Source of the DNA: Streptomyces sp. NBC_01235
GTDB lineage: Bacteria > Actinomycetota > Actinomycetes > Streptomycetales > Streptomycetaceae
Length of the DNA: 64,000 nucleotides
NCBI RefSeq assembly: GCF_035989285.1
Contig: NZ_CP108513.1
Location: 4,340,001 to 4,404,000, forward strand
Reading direction: 5' to 3'
Below, one piece after another: positions 35,631 through 44,688 of this stretch. Both the position numbers and the translations under genes were made by a program. Within the stretch, counting starts at the first letter, position 1. Every line of letters begins with the position of its first letter. The notes below the pieces were generated by a model, which saw only the letters and a list, made by a program, of their open reading frames with translations, was not told where the DNA came from and did not search any database.

Positions 35631-35983
35631 GGCTGTCTCGGCGTATCGATCCTTATACGGGTGGGACGGCGGTGAGCGGCGGAGCTGTCCGGGAATGGTC
35701 TTCCCAACCCCATACCCCCAAGGGTACGGCGGCACGCCTCCTAGGCCCAGATCCCGCACGCCCCCGGTGGGGGTTCCAGGGAGCATGCACGAGCCGACGC
35801 CCGTAACGCAATGGTTGCTGCCCCGTACAGGCGGTTTGCACAGGATTCACTTACGCGGAACCGCCCCCGGGCAGTGACCGACCGCTCGAACGGGCGTTGA
35901 ACCCTTGCACCGCCGTCACACCGCGCCGCCACCCCACCGTCGCACCGCCCGCCGTACCGCCGCCCCAGGAAGGAGCCCGCCCC
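35631..35983. other. Divergent intergenic region, no gene seen
   Basis: About 350 bases between the universal stress gene and a small membrane protein gene. It must hold both promoters. I see no strong hairpin, operator or conserved small reading frame in it. Confidence 0.4.
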
Positions 35984-36310
35984 ATGCCCTCGTCCCGCGC
36001 CACCCCCGAGACCCACCCCGGCGACGACCGGACGACCGACCTGATCCGCTGGGCGGCCTTCAGCTGTGTCCTGGTTCCGGTGGTCCTCCTCTGGTACGGC
36101 ACCTCCCTGGCCGGCGCCACCGGCACCGCCCTGGGCCTCGCCGCCGTCACGGCCGCGTGCCGGGTGCTGCTGCGCCGGTCCGAGCAGTGTGCGGCCCGGT
36201 TGCTCGACGAGGATCCCGCGCCGCAGGCGCACCGGGGGCGCCATCAGCGCACCGGATCGGGGTCGCACCGTGGCGGTCGTCACTCTGGGGGAAACTCACC
36301 GGTCAGTTGA
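35984..36310 (+). CDS. Hypothetical small membrane protein
   Basis: This encodes 108 residues from the ATG at 35984, with AAGGAG 9 bases upstream; the frame is open further up without a ribosome binding site. A polar Asp/Thr-rich start is followed by a hydrophobic hairpin of two segments (WAAFSCVLVPVVLLWYG and TALGLAAVTAACRVLL), then a basic, Gly/His/Arg-rich tail. I recognise no family. It lies upstream of adpA, separated by about 380 bases. Confidence 0.5.
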   Translation: MPSSRATPETHPGDDRTTDLIRWAAFSCVLVPVVLLWYGTSLAGATGTALGLAAVTAACRVLLRRSEQCAARLLDEDPAPQAHRGRHQRTGSGSHRGGRHSGGNSPVS

Positions 36311-36687
36311 CCGGTTTTCGCGCACGGACCCGCTTCTTTTCAGCCAACTTCCCACCACTGTGCATTCCTTGCCGTAACCACCCCCCACCCCCCGTTCCAC
36401 CTGCGCGGAAAGGGCCTCAGGGGCCCTGCGCACCCTACGGGGATTGGCCACCGCACCGAGGCGCACTTCCCTGCACGGCCCACTAGTGCAACGCTTCGTG
36501 ATCGAATGCTTCACGCCAAGTTGCCATGTCGACAATCCGCCGGGTGCTGAACTGGCCACGCCGGCATCATGCGACACAGTAGATTCGATCTTGACTGTCT
36601 ACGGCGGGGGACTCGTGCAGGACCGAGGGGAAACGTGCAGGAGCGACACAACCGAGGAGCCGCGACCACCGAGGGGGGCTTAGCAGG
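36311..36687 (+). promoter_or_regulatory. Long non-coding upstream region of adpA
   Basis: About 375 bases without a credible gene precede adpA. Long leaders and several promoter inputs are characteristic of adpA in Streptomyces. Shortly before the ATG the sequence is purine-rich (GAGGGGGGC, AGCAGG), giving a ribosome binding site. I found no AdpA site (TGGCSNGWWY) that matches fully by eye. A short CCGGTCAGTTGACCGG-like palindrome lies near 36298-36313. Confidence 0.5.
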
Positions 36688-37911
36688 ATGAGCCACGACT
36701 CCACTGCCGCGCCGGAAGCCGCGGCCCGGAAACTCTCCGGGCGACGCCGCAAGGAGATCGTCGCGGTGCTGCTGTTCAGCGGCGGCCCCATCTTCGAGAG
36801 TTCCATTCCGCTGTCGGTGTTCGGGATTGACCGCCAGGACGCCGGCGTGCCGCGCTACCGCTTGTTGGTGTGCGGCGGCGAAGAAGGCCCGCTGCGGACC
36901 ACGGGGGGCCTGGAACTCACCGCGCCACATGGCCTGGAGGCGATCGCACGGGCGGGCACGGTCGTCGTGCCGGCCTGGCGTTCGATCACTTCACCGCCAC
37001 CGGAGGAGGCGCTCGACGCACTGCGCCGGGCGCACGAAGAGGGTGCCCGCATCGTGGGCCTGTGCACCGGCGCGTTCGTGCTGGCCGCCGCAGGCCTGCT
37101 CGACGGCCGCCCGGCGACGACCCACTGGATGTACGCACCGACGCTGGCCAAGCGCTACCCGTCGGTACACGTGGATCCACGAGAACTCTTCGTGGACGAC
37201 GGCGACGTCCTGACGTCGGCGGGTACGGCGGCCGGAATCGATCTCTGTCTCCACATCGTGCGGACAGATCACGGCAACGAGGCGGCGGGCGCGCTGGCCC
37301 GGCGTCTCGTGGTCCCGCCGCGCCGATCCGGCGGTCAGGAGCGCTACCTGGACCGGTCTTTACCGGAGGAGATCGGCGCCGACCCGCTGGCCGAGGTCGT
37401 CGCCTGGGCGCTGGAACACCTCCACGAGCAGTTCGACGTGGAGACACTGGCGGCACGCGCCTACATGAGCCGCCGCACCTTCGACCGCCGCTTCCGGTCG
37501 CTGACCGGCAGCGCGCCACTTCAGTGGCTGATCACCCAGCGGGTGCTGCAAGCACAGCGCCTGCTGGAGACGTCGGACTACTCGGTGGACGAGGTCGCGG
37601 GCCGATGCGGCTTCCGCTCGCCGGTGGCCCTGCGCGGCCACTTCCGGCGCCAGCTGGGTTCGTCCCCGGCGGCGTACCGGGCGGCGTACCGGGCGCGCAG
37701 GCCGCAGGGCGAACGCACGACGGACAGCGAGCCGTCGTCCCCGACGCCACCGCCGCCGGCGCTGCACCCGGACGCGCCGGGGCCGGTCCCGCCGCAGCTC
37801 CGGCGCACGGCCGGTGCGATGGGCTCGTCGGCGTCCCTGCCGTCCGAGCACGCACGCGACGCGTACGCGACCTCGCGGGCGAGTCTGCCGGGGCAGCGCA
37901 GCGGTACGTGA
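36688..37911 (+). CDS. adpA: Central developmental regulator AdpA (BldH)
   Basis: This encodes 407 residues. The N-terminal DJ-1/PfpI-like dimerisation domain (about residues 22-200) contains VAVLLFSGGPIFESSIPLSV, GARIVGLCTGAFVLAAAGLL with the nucleophile-elbow Cys, and TTHWMYAPTL. The C-terminal AraC/XylS DNA-binding domain (about 235-330) reads FDVETLAARAYMSRRTFDRR, LLETSDYSVDEVAGRCGF and SPVALRGHFRRQLG. A TTA leucine codon at 37360-37362 (codon 225) lies exactly between the domains, the hallmark of adpA and the reason its translation depends on bldA. The tail is Pro/Ser-rich. AdpA controls hundreds of genes for aerial growth and antibiotics. ornA follows, as in other Streptomyces. Confidence 0.96.
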   Translation: MSHDSTAAPEAAARKLSGRRRKEIVAVLLFSGGPIFESSIPLSVFGIDRQDAGVPRYRLLVCGGEEGPLRTTGGLELTAPHGLEAIARAGTVVVPAWRSITSPPPEEALDALRRAHEEGARIVGLCTGAFVLAAAGLLDGRPATTHWMYAPTLAKRYPSVHVDPRELFVDDGDVLTSAGTAAGIDLCLHIVRTDHGNEAAGALARRLVVPPRRSGGQERYLDRSLPEEIGADPLAEVVAWALEHLHEQFDVETLAARAYMSRRTFDRRFRSLTGSAPLQWLITQRVLQAQRLLETSDYSVDEVAGRCGFRSPVALRGHFRRQLGSSPAAYRAAYRARRPQGERTTDSEPSSPTPPPPALHPDAPGPVPPQLRRTAGAMGSSASLPSEHARDAYATSRASLPGQRSGT

Positions 37912-37926
37912 GCCGGTAGGAACACC

Positions 37927-37970
37927 TCGAAAACGCCGGACGGGCATCCCAGCCCGTCCGGCGTTTTCGA
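37927..37970. terminator. Strong bidirectional-type terminator after adpA
   Basis: TCGAAAACGCCGGACGGGC pairs perfectly over 19 bases with its complement around a 6-base loop, giving an A-run before and a T-run after the GC stem. It isolates adpA from ornA. Confidence 0.9.
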
Positions 37971-38061
37971 CGACGCGGCCCACACAGGGCCCGCACGGAG
38001 GGACGAGGCCCACACAGCCGCGGGGCATCCCAAAAGCCGACGTCAGCTTTAGGGTGGTCGC

Positions 38062-38664
38062 ATGAACGATCGCATGGTGTGGATCGACTGCGAGATGACC
38101 GGCCTCTCGCTGTCCGACGACGCTCTCATCGAGGTTGCCGCCCTCGTCACCGACTCCGAGCTGAACATCCTCGGCGACGGTGTGGACATCGTCATCCGCC
38201 CGCCGGCCAAGGCACTGGAGACGATGCCGGAGGTGGTGCGTGAGATGCACACCACGTCCGGGCTGCTCGACGAGCTGGCCGGCGGGACGACGCTCGCGGA
38301 GGCCGAGGCGCAGGTCCTGGCCTATGTACGGGAGCACGTGAAGGAGCCCGGCAAGGCGCCGCTGTGCGGCAACTCCGTCGGCACCGACCGCGGCTTCCTC
38401 GCCCGGGACATGTCGGCCCTGGAGGGCTACCTGCACTACCGCATCGTCGACGTCTCCTCCATCAAGGAGCTCGCCCGGCGCTGGTACCCGCGGGCGTACT
38501 TCAACAGCCCCGAGAAGAACGGCAACCACCGCGCCCTCGCCGACATCCGCGAGTCCATCGCGGAACTGCGCTACTACCGCGAGGCCGTCTTCGTACCGCA
38601 GCCCGGCCCGGACTCCGACACCGCCAGGACCATCGCCGCGAAGCACGTCCTGCCCGCCCAGTAG
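38062..38664 (+). CDS. ornA: Oligoribonuclease
   Basis: This encodes 200 residues of DEDDh 3'-5' exonuclease. All catalytic positions are visible: [10 protein letters not shown] (Asp and Glu), [15 protein letters not shown] (Asp), and [12 protein letters not shown] (His and Asp). It degrades 2-5 nucleotide RNAs and pGpG-type dinucleotides; in S. coelicolor loss of ornA delays growth and development. The length fits the family and the ATG at 38062 begins the conserved fold. It lies between the adpA terminator and tRNA-His. Confidence 0.96.
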   Translation: MNDRMVWIDCEMTGLSLSDDALIEVAALVTDSELNILGDGVDIVIRPPAKALETMPEVVREMHTTSGLLDELAGGTTLAEAEAQVLAYVREHVKEPGKAPLCGNSVGTDRGFLARDMSALEGYLHYRIVDVSSIKELARRWYPRAYFNSPEKNGNHRALADIRESIAELRYYREAVFVPQPGPDSDTARTIAAKHVLPAQ

Positions 38665-38769
38665 GAGGCGCCGGGAGCCGCCCGGAAAAGCCGTGCGCGA
38701 GCACCCCTTCGGACCCTGTACACTTTTTCTCGGCCGGTAGGGAGACCACAAAGTCCAACTGCCGGGCGT

Positions 38770-38843
38770 GGTGGGTGTAGCTCAGCTGGTAGAGCACCTG
38801 GTTGTGGTCCAGGATGCCGCGGGTTCGAGTCCCGTCACTCACC
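38770..38843 (+). tRNA. tRNA-His (anticodon GTG)
   Basis: The cloverleaf folds: acceptor GTGGGTG with CACTCAC, D-arm AGCTCAGCTGGTAGAGC, anticodon stem CCTGG/CCAGG with loop TTGTGGT and anticodon GTG at 38804-38806, and T-loop TTCGAGT. The extra G at -1 (38770) and discriminator C are tRNA-His identity elements. CCA is not encoded. Confidence 0.95.
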
Positions 38844-38850
38844 CTGATTC

Positions 38851-38890
38851 ATCAGCCGGTGACTTCCCGCAAGGGAGGTCACCGGCTGAT
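38851..38890 (+). terminator. Terminator of tRNA-His with GNRA tetraloop
   Basis: ATCAGCCGGTGACTTCCC pairs over 18 bases (one G-U) with the segment ending CACCGGCTGAT, closed by the tetraloop GCAA, 7 bases after the tRNA. Confidence 0.85.
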
Positions 38891-38929
38891 GCGTTTCCCG
38901 GAACGGAACGGAAAACGGAACGGAGCGGC

Positions 38930-39442
38930 ATGGGGTCAGCGGTCCACGCCGAACCGATCAGCACCGCCCGCCTCGACCTGCTCCCCCTGCGCGTGGAACA
39001 CGCGGCGGAGATGGCGACCGTCCTGGCGGATCCCGCCCTCCACACCTTCATCGGCGGCGCCCCCAGCACCCCAAAGTCCCTGCACACCCGCTACGAACGC
39101 CTCGTCGCGGGCTCCGGGGACCCGTCCGTCTCCTGGTGCAACTGGGTCCTGCGCCTACGCGACGCCGACTGCCTGACCGGCACCGTGCAGGCCACCGTGA
39201 CAGGACACGACGAGGCCGAGATCGCCTGGGTCACCGGCACCCCGTGGCAGGGCCGCGGCCTCGCCTCCGAAGCGGCACGGGGGCTCGTCGACTGGCTACG
39301 GGAACAGGGCGTGCGGACGATCATCGCCCACATCCACCCCGCCCACCGGGCCTCGGCCGCCGTCGCCACAGCAGCGGGGCTGTCACCGACGGAGGAGGAA
39401 CACGACGGCGAGATCAGGTGGCGGTTGCCTTCGCGGCACTGA
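38930..39442 (+). CDS. GNAT-family N-acetyltransferase
   Basis: This encodes 170 residues from the ATG at 38930 with GGAG upstream; the longer frame would translate the tRNA. It has a RimJ/RimL-like GNAT fold: STARLDLLPLRVEHAAEM at the start, DEAEIAWVTGTPWQGRGLAS containing the acetyl-CoA Q-x-x-G-x-G/A loop (here W-Q-G-R-G-L-A), EAARGLVDWLREQGV, and HPAHRASAAVATAAGL at the C-terminus. The acceptor is unknown. It stands alone downstream of the tRNA terminator. Confidence 0.85.
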   Translation: MGSAVHAEPISTARLDLLPLRVEHAAEMATVLADPALHTFIGGAPSTPKSLHTRYERLVAGSGDPSVSWCNWVLRLRDADCLTGTVQATVTGHDEAEIAWVTGTPWQGRGLASEAARGLVDWLREQGVRTIIAHIHPAHRASAAVATAAGLSPTEEEHDGEIRWRLPSRH

Positions 39443-39788
39443 AGCCGGGCCTGGTCGAGCTGTTCACCCCAGGAGATCGGACGGCTCGACGCCGATCCCG
39501 TGGGCGACCGGAGCAGCGTGTCGAGGTCGAGTCGGGGAGGGTCGCGAGGCCCTTCCTCGGGCCGGGTGAGGTCGCGATCCTCGCGCGCTCGGCGGATCCG
39601 TTTCCCGTTCCACGCAGCGGGCGACGGCCCAGGCGTCGGGTGGGTCCGAACGAGTCACCCGCCCCCACCGCCGACGCCCGGCACCCACGCTCCCGCCCCC
39701 GCATTCGCCATGTCGACGCGCGAAGAGAGCCGGAGGGCAGTGCTGTGCTCGCGTGGCCGGCCGCGGCGATGCCCCCTGGAGGGCGACC
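39443..39788. other. Non-coding stretch between the acetyltransferase gene and cebR
   Basis: About 345 bases without a gene I can support. Open frames here have poor codon bias and no ribosome binding sites. I see no repeat, and no hairpin strong enough to call. It may be decayed coding sequence. Confidence 0.4.
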
Positions 39789-40844
39789 TCAGGAAGAGGC
39801 CCGTCCCACCAACTCCGTAGCCAGCACCACCTGGCGGCGTTCCAGGCCCCGGGACACCGCCGGGCGGCGGTCCGCGATCTCTGTCAGCAGGAGGTCCAGC
39901 ATTCTGCGGCCCATCTCCTCGATGGGCTGGCGGACGCTCGTCAGGGGTGGGTCCATGTGGCGGGCGATCGCCGAGTCGTCGTAGCCGACCAGGGCGATGT
40001 CCTCCGGGATGCGGCGGCCCGCCTCGCGCAGGGCCCGGCGGGCGCCGGCCGCCATGACGTCGGAGCCGGCGAAGACCGCGTCGAGGGCAGGGGTGCGGGC
40101 GAGGAGTTCCCCCATCGCCCGGTGGCCGCCCTCCTCGGTGAAGTCGCCCGGGGCGATGAGGCCTTCGTCCACCTCGTACCCCGCGTCGCGCAGGGCGTCG
40201 CGGTAGCCGTCGACGCGCCGCTGGGCGCCGTAGACGTCGAGGCGGCCGGTGATGTGGGCGATGCGGGTACGGCCGTGGGAGAGGAGGTGCTCGACCGCCG
40301 AGCGGCCGCCGCCGTAGTTGTCGGAGTCGACCGAGGGCAGCGTCTCCGCGGCCGAGCGCGGGCCGCTGATCACCGCCGGGATCTCCAGTTGGGCGAGCAG
40401 GTCGGGCAGCGGGTCGTCCGCGTGGACCGAGACCAGCAGGACGCCGTCCACCCGGTGCGCCGCCAGGTACTGGGCCAGCCGGCGACGTTCGCGGTCGCTA
40501 CCCGCGAAGATCAGCAGCAGCTGCATCTCGGTGTCCGAGAGCTCCGCGCCGACGCCCCGCAGCATGTCCGAGAAGTACGGCTCCGCGAAGAAACGGGTCT
40601 CCGGTTCGGGGACGACCAACGCGATCGCGTCCGTGCGGTTGGCGGCGAGGGCGCGGGCCGCGGTGTTCGGGACGTAGCCGAGCTCGGCGACCGCCGCCTC
40701 CACCGCCGCGCGGGTCGCGTCGCTGACCCTCGGCGAACCGTTGATCACCCGGGAGACCGTGCCGCGGCCGACGCCGGCGCGTGCGGCCACCTCTTCGAGG
40801 GTCGGCCGGCCACCGCTCCGCCCCCGCGTTCCGTGGCTTGCCAT
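39789..40844 (-). CDS. cebR: CebR-like LacI-family repressor
   Basis: This encodes 351 residues from the ATG at 40844; the longer frame lacks a start signal. The LacI helix-turn-helix is RPTLEEVAARAGVGRGTVSR, with the hinge TRAAVEAAVAELGYVPNTAARAL. The sugar-binding core follows (VVPEPETRFFAEPYFSDML, VDGVLLVSVH, AVFAGSDVMAAGARRAL, EDIALVGYDDSAIARHMDPPLTS broken here as EDIALVGYDDS and DPPLTSVRQP). It is divergent from cebE, and a perfect CebR box lies between. Binding should be released by cellobiose or cellotriose, inferred from the box and cluster. Confidence 0.9.
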   Translation of the reverse strand: MASHGTRGRSGGRPTLEEVAARAGVGRGTVSRVINGSPRVSDATRAAVEAAVAELGYVPNTAARALAANRTDAIALVVPEPETRFFAEPYFSDMLRGVGAELSDTEMQLLLIFAGSDRERRRLAQYLAAHRVDGVLLVSVHADDPLPDLLAQLEIPAVISGPRSAAETLPSVDSDNYGGGRSAVEHLLSHGRTRIAHITGRLDVYGAQRRVDGYRDALRDAGYEVDEGLIAPGDFTEEGGHRAMGELLARTPALDAVFAGSDVMAAGARRALREAGRRIPEDIALVGYDDSAIARHMDPPLTSVRQPIEEMGRRMLDLLLTEIADRRPAVSRGLERRQVVLATELVGRASS

Positions 40845-41116
40845 GGGCTCCGCCTTCCCGCCGTTGTTCGCGCTGACCTGGAATCTAACAGTCCTGTCCG
40901 TTCGGGCCACCGCCGCTGGGGGCCGCCGCCTCCGGGCCACCCCCACGTCTCCGTTTCGGCCGTCGGCGCACTCGCCGGGCGGGCTCGACTCGGCCACCCC
41001 TGGCGGGAAAGCGCTGTCTGCACGAGTTAGCTAACGGGCGGATAACTGAACGCATCTCTCCGCGCCTTCGCCCTTGACACCCCCGCCCGAACCGACGACT
41101 CTTCAACACATCACCT

Positions 41117-41132
41117 GTGGGAGCGCTCCCAC
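41117..41132. promoter_or_regulatory. CebR box upstream of cebE
   Basis: GTGGGAGCGCTCCCAC is a perfect 16-base palindrome containing the exact 14-base CebR consensus TGGGAGCGCTCCCA, 117 bases before cebE. Confidence 0.92.
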
Positions 41133-41248
41133 GGTACCTGACACATACACATCCCGCACGTTCCCCGCCCGAGCCGCAGCGAGTAACTAACGGGCCCAAC
41201 AATGCAGTTGGCCGGGGGGTCGGCACGTCAGGGCAACTGGAGGACGCA

Positions 41249-42580
41249 ATGCGAGCACGTACCCGAACCGCCCGCAAGGCGGTGGTCCTGGCGGCCGTCG
41301 CGACGCTGGGCGCCGGGCTGCTGGCCGGCTGTGCCGACGACGGCGGCGACGACAACGCTTCCGACGGTTCGTCGTCGGGCAGCGGCAAGGGCAAGACCAC
41401 GATCACGCTGGGTCTGTTCGGCACGATGGGCTTCAAGGAGGCCGGTCTCTACACCGAGTACGAGAAGCTCCACCCGGACATCAAGATCGCCGAGAATGTC
41501 ACGGAGCGGAACGAGAACTACTACCCGGCGCTCGTCAACCACCTCACCACCAACAGCGGCCTGATGGACGTCCAGGCCATCGAGGTCGGCAACATCGCCG
41601 AGGTGGTGGCCACGCAGGCGACCAAGTTCGAGGACATGTCCAAGGTCTCGGGCGTGGACAAGAGCAAGTGGCTGGACTGGAAGTGGTCGCAGGGCACCAC
41701 CAAGGACGGCCAGACGATCGGTCTCGGCACCGACATCGGGCCGATGGCCCTCTGCTACCGCAAGGACCTCTTCCAGGCGGCCGGTCTGCCCACCGACCGC
41801 GAGGCGGTCGGCAAGCTGTGGGCCGGTGACTGGAACAAGTTCGTCGCCACCGGCGAGCAGTACAAGAGGAAGGCCAAGGCTGGCACGTTCTTCATGGACT
41901 CCCCCGGCGGCCTGATCAACGCCATCCTCAGCAGTGAGAAGGAGAAGTTCTACGACTCCTCCGGCGAGATCATCTACAAGTCGAACCCGGCCGTGAAGGC
42001 CGCCTTCGACCTGACGGCGAAGGCAGCCGAGGAGGGCCTGGTCCAGGCGCAGACGCAGTTCCAGCCGGCCTGGGACACCACGATCGCCAACAGCAAGTTC
42101 GCCACCATCGCCTGCCCGCCGTGGATGCTCGGCACCATCAAGGGCAAGGCGAAGCCGGAGGACGCCGGCAAGTGGGACGTGGCCGTCGCGCCCAAGTCCG
42201 GCAACTGGGGCGGTTCCTTCCTGGGCGTGCCGAAGAGCGGCAAGCACGTGAAGGAGGCCGAGGCGTTCATCACCTGGCTGACCGCGCCCGAGCAGCAGGC
42301 GAAGCTGTTCAAGGTGCAGGGCTCCTTCCCGAGCGCCCCGAGCACGTACACGATGCCCGAGGTCACCGGCGCGAAGAACGAGATGACCGGTGACTCCCCG
42401 ATCGGCACGGTCTTCTCCGAGGCCGCCAAGACCGCCCCGGTCCAGGTGATCGGCCCGAAGGACCAGATCATCCAGCAGGGTCTGACCGACAACGGCGTCA
42501 TCCTCGTGACGAAGGGCAAGTCGGCGGAGGAGGCCTGGAAGACGGCCACCAAGACCATCGACAACAACCTGGACAAGTGA
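41249..42580 (+). CDS. cebE: Cello-oligosaccharide-binding lipoprotein
   Basis: This encodes 443 residues from the ATG at 41249 with GGAGG upstream. The signal ends in lipobox LLAGC at about residue 27, then an Asp/Ser/Gly-rich spacer. The mature part is a family 1 extracellular solute-binding protein: KTTITLGLFGTMGFKEAG, NGVWAIP-like TDIGPMALCYRKDLFQAAGLP, and a C-terminal FITWLTAPEQQAKLFK. It should bind cellobiose/cellotriose for CebFG. The energising ATPase (MsiK) is encoded elsewhere, as usual in Streptomyces. It is coupled to cebF by GTGA. Confidence 0.9.
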   Translation: MRARTRTARKAVVLAAVATLGAGLLAGCADDGGDDNASDGSSSGSGKGKTTITLGLFGTMGFKEAGLYTEYEKLHPDIKIAENVTERNENYYPALVNHLTTNSGLMDVQAIEVGNIAEVVATQATKFEDMSKVSGVDKSKWLDWKWSQGTTKDGQTIGLGTDIGPMALCYRKDLFQAAGLPTDREAVGKLWAGDWNKFVATGEQYKRKAKAGTFFMDSPGGLINAILSSEKEKFYDSSGEIIYKSNPAVKAAFDLTAKAAEEGLVQAQTQFQPAWDTTIANSKFATIACPPWMLGTIKGKAKPEDAGKWDVAVAPKSGNWGGSFLGVPKSGKHVKEAEAFITWLTAPEQQAKLFKVQGSFPSAPSTYTMPEVTGAKNEMTGDSPIGTVFSEAAKTAPVQVIGPKDQIIQQGLTDNGVILVTKGKSAEEAWKTATKTIDNNLDK

Positions 42581-43596
42581 CCCGTATGGCCACCCGCAAC
42601 GACACCGCCGCGCCCCCCGCCAAGGAGGGGGGCGCGGCCCCGGGCCGCCCGCCCGCCGTCTCCACGGAGGACGAGCGGCGCCACCGGGCCCGGCTGTCCC
42701 GCCGCTGGCAGCGGGACATGCGCTGGAGCCCGTACGCCTTCGTCTCGCCGTTCTTCCTGCTGTTCGTCGCCTTCGGTCTGTTCCCGCTGCTCTACACGGG
42801 CTGGGCGTCACTGCACCAGGTGGAGATGACCGCGCCGACCGACATGACGTGGGTGGGGATGCGCAACTACACGCGCATCTTCGACGACGACTTCTTCTGG
42901 AACGCGGCGAAGAACACCCTGACGATCGGGATCATCTCCACCGTTCCGCAGCTGCTGATGGCCATGGGCCTCGCCCACATCCTCAACTACAGACTGCGGG
43001 CCTCGACCTTCTACCGGGTCGCGATGCTCGCGCCGTACGCGACGTCGATCGCGGCCGCCTCGCTCGTCTTCGTGCTGCTCTTCGGGCGCGACTACGGCAT
43101 GATCAACTGGGCGCTGCACTTCGTCGGGATCGACGCGATCGACTGGCAGAACGACAAGTGGCCGTCGCAGATCGCGGTGTCGTCGATCGTCATCTGGCGG
43201 TGGACGGGCTACAACGCGCTGATCTATCTGGCCGCGATGCAGGCGATCCCGCAGGACCTGTACGAGTCGGCGGCGCTGGACGGGGCGAGCCGCTGGAAGC
43301 AGTTCCTGCACGTCACGCTGCCGTCGCTGCGGCCGACGATCCTGTTCACGGTCGTCGTGTCGACGATCGGCGCCAGTCAGGTCTTCGGCGAGCCGCTGCT
43401 GTTCGACGCCAACAAGGGCGCTTCGGGCGGCGCGGAGCACCAGTTCCAGACGCTGGGCCTGTACCTGTACGAGCAGGGCTGGGTGAACCAGCACCTGGGC
43501 CGGGCCTCGGCGATCGCCTGGACGATGTTCCTGATCCTGATCGTGGTCGGCATCGTCAACTACGTCATCTCGCGCCGGCTGCGCGCCAGTAGTTAG
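42577..43596 (+). CDS. cebF: Sugar ABC permease CebF
   Basis: This encodes 339 residues from a GTG overlapping the cebE stop; the ATG three codons later is an alternative. Six membrane helices follow a long polar N-terminus of about 45 residues. The EAA loop reads YESAALDGASRWKQFLHVTLP, shown here as YESAALDGA and FLHVTLPSLRPTI, the MsmK-type contact site. It forms the channel with CebG. Helix 1 starts at SPYAFVSPFFLLFVAFGLF. Spacing to cebG is 11 bases. Confidence 0.9.
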   Translation: MTRMATRNDTAAPPAKEGGAAPGRPPAVSTEDERRHRARLSRRWQRDMRWSPYAFVSPFFLLFVAFGLFPLLYTGWASLHQVEMTAPTDMTWVGMRNYTRIFDDDFFWNAAKNTLTIGIISTVPQLLMAMGLAHILNYRLRASTFYRVAMLAPYATSIAAASLVFVLLFGRDYGMINWALHFVGIDAIDWQNDKWPSQIAVSSIVIWRWTGYNALIYLAAMQAIPQDLYESAALDGASRWKQFLHVTLPSLRPTILFTVVVSTIGASQVFGEPLLFDANKGASGGAEHQFQTLGLYLYEQGWVNQHLGRASAIAWTMFLILIVVGIVNYVISRRLRASS

Positions 43597-43607
43597 GAGT
43601 ACCGGCC

Positions 43608-44525
43608 GTGACGACGACGACAACGACCGCGAAGTCCGTGGAGCCCGAGGACGCCGTACCGACGGCCCGGAAGGTGCGCCGCCCGAAGTCCGCGCGGGCG
43701 GGCGGCCAGATGCACGGCGGCCCGATCGCCTACGCGATCCTGATCCTGTTCACCATCGGCTCGCTGTTCCCGCTGGTGTGGACGGCGATCGCCGCGTCCC
43801 GCGACAACAACCGGCTGGCGCAGTCGCCGCCGCCGTTCGTGTTCGGCTCGAACCTCTTCCACAACCTGGACGTGGCCTGGAACGACGCGAACCTGGGCAA
43901 GGCGTTCGTCAACACGACGATCGTGGCGGGTACGTCGGCGGCGACGATCGTCTTCCTCTCCACGATCGCCGGGTTCGCCTTCGCCAAGCTCCGCTTCAGG
44001 GGGCGGGGCGCGCTGATGCTGATCGTGATCGGCACGATGATGGTGCCGCCGCAGCTGAGCATCATCCCGCTGTACATGATGGTCGCCAAGCTGGAGTGGA
44101 CGGACCAGCTTCAGGCGGTGATCCTGCCGTCGCTGGTGAGCGCGTTCGGTGTGTTCTTCATGCGGCAGTACCTCATCCAGGCGCTGCCCGACGAGATCAT
44201 CGAGGCGGCCCGGGTGGACGGCGCGAGCAGCTGGCGTGTGGTGTGGCACGTGGTGTTCCCCGCGGCGCGCCCCGCGATGGCGGTGCTCGGCATGCTGATG
44301 TTCGTGCAGACGTGGAACGACTTCCTGTGGCCGTTCCTGGTGCTGAGCCAGACCGGCAACCCGACCGTGCAGGTCGCGGTCGCGGGCCTCGGCCGCGGGT
44401 ACACCCCGGACCAGTCCCTGATCATGGCGGGCGCGCTGCTGGGCACGCTGCCGCTGCTGCTGGTCTTCGCGGTCTTCGGCAAGCAGATCGTGGGCGGCAT
44501 CATGCAGGGCGCGGTGAAGGGCTGA
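43608..44525 (+). CDS. cebG: Sugar ABC permease CebG
   Basis: This encodes 305 residues from a GTG with GGAG upstream. It has six membrane helices after a basic N-terminus; the EAA loop reads IIEAARVDGASSWRVVWHVV. It is the second permease half of the cellobiose importer. The C-terminal end KQIVGGIMQGAVKG is typical of MalG-like proteins. bglC begins 162 bases downstream behind its own CebR box and a weak hairpin. Confidence 0.9.
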   Translation: MTTTTTTAKSVEPEDAVPTARKVRRPKSARAGGQMHGGPIAYAILILFTIGSLFPLVWTAIAASRDNNRLAQSPPPFVFGSNLFHNLDVAWNDANLGKAFVNTTIVAGTSAATIVFLSTIAGFAFAKLRFRGRGALMLIVIGTMMVPPQLSIIPLYMMVAKLEWTDQLQAVILPSLVSAFGVFFMRQYLIQALPDEIIEAARVDGASSWRVVWHVVFPAARPAMAVLGMLMFVQTWNDFLWPFLVLSQTGNPTVQVAVAGLGRGYTPDQSLIMAGALLGTLPLLLVFAVFGKQIVGGIMQGAVKG

Positions 44526-44579
44526 CGACGCGCTACGACGTCGTACGACGCCCTCCCGTTCGTGAGTCCGTGACTTCTC

Positions 44580-44609
44580 GGGGGCCGGGTCACCGCCGCC
44601 TCGGCCCCC
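44580..44609 (+). terminator. Weak hairpin between cebG and bglC
   Basis: GGGGGCCG pairs with CGGCCCCC over 8 bases around a 14-base loop, about 54 bases after cebG. It may partly terminate the cebEFG transcript before the bglC promoter. Confidence 0.45.
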
Positions 44610-44674
44610 TTCGCACCACTTCCCCCCAACCTCCGTCGGTCTCGACGACCTCGACGACCTGCGACGACCTTTCA

Positions 44675-44688
44675 TGGGAGCGCTTCCA
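44675..44688. promoter_or_regulatory. CebR box overlapping the bglC start
   Basis: TGGGAGCGCTTCCA matches the CebR consensus at 13 of 14 positions. Its last base is the A of the bglC ATG, and its GGGAG sits 7 bases before that ATG and is the only ribosome binding site candidate. Confidence 0.85.

Noticed and set aside
35631..35786. N-terminal extension of the universal stress protein
   Set aside because: The added residues are Pro/Gly-rich and unlike the family; the ATG at 35630 fits better.
38770..38890. tRNA-His as an integration site for a mobile element
   Set aside because: No integrase gene and no second copy of the tRNA 3' end is seen in the window.
39500..39820. 106-residue plus-strand frame between the acetyltransferase and cebR genes
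   Set aside because: It is Ser/Arg/Pro-rich, has no ribosome binding site, and overlaps the end of cebR antisense.
41228..42811. Minus-strand frames opposite cebE/cebF
   Set aside because: The plus strand holds a full operon with lipobox, permease loops and ribosome binding sites; the antisense frames lack start signals.
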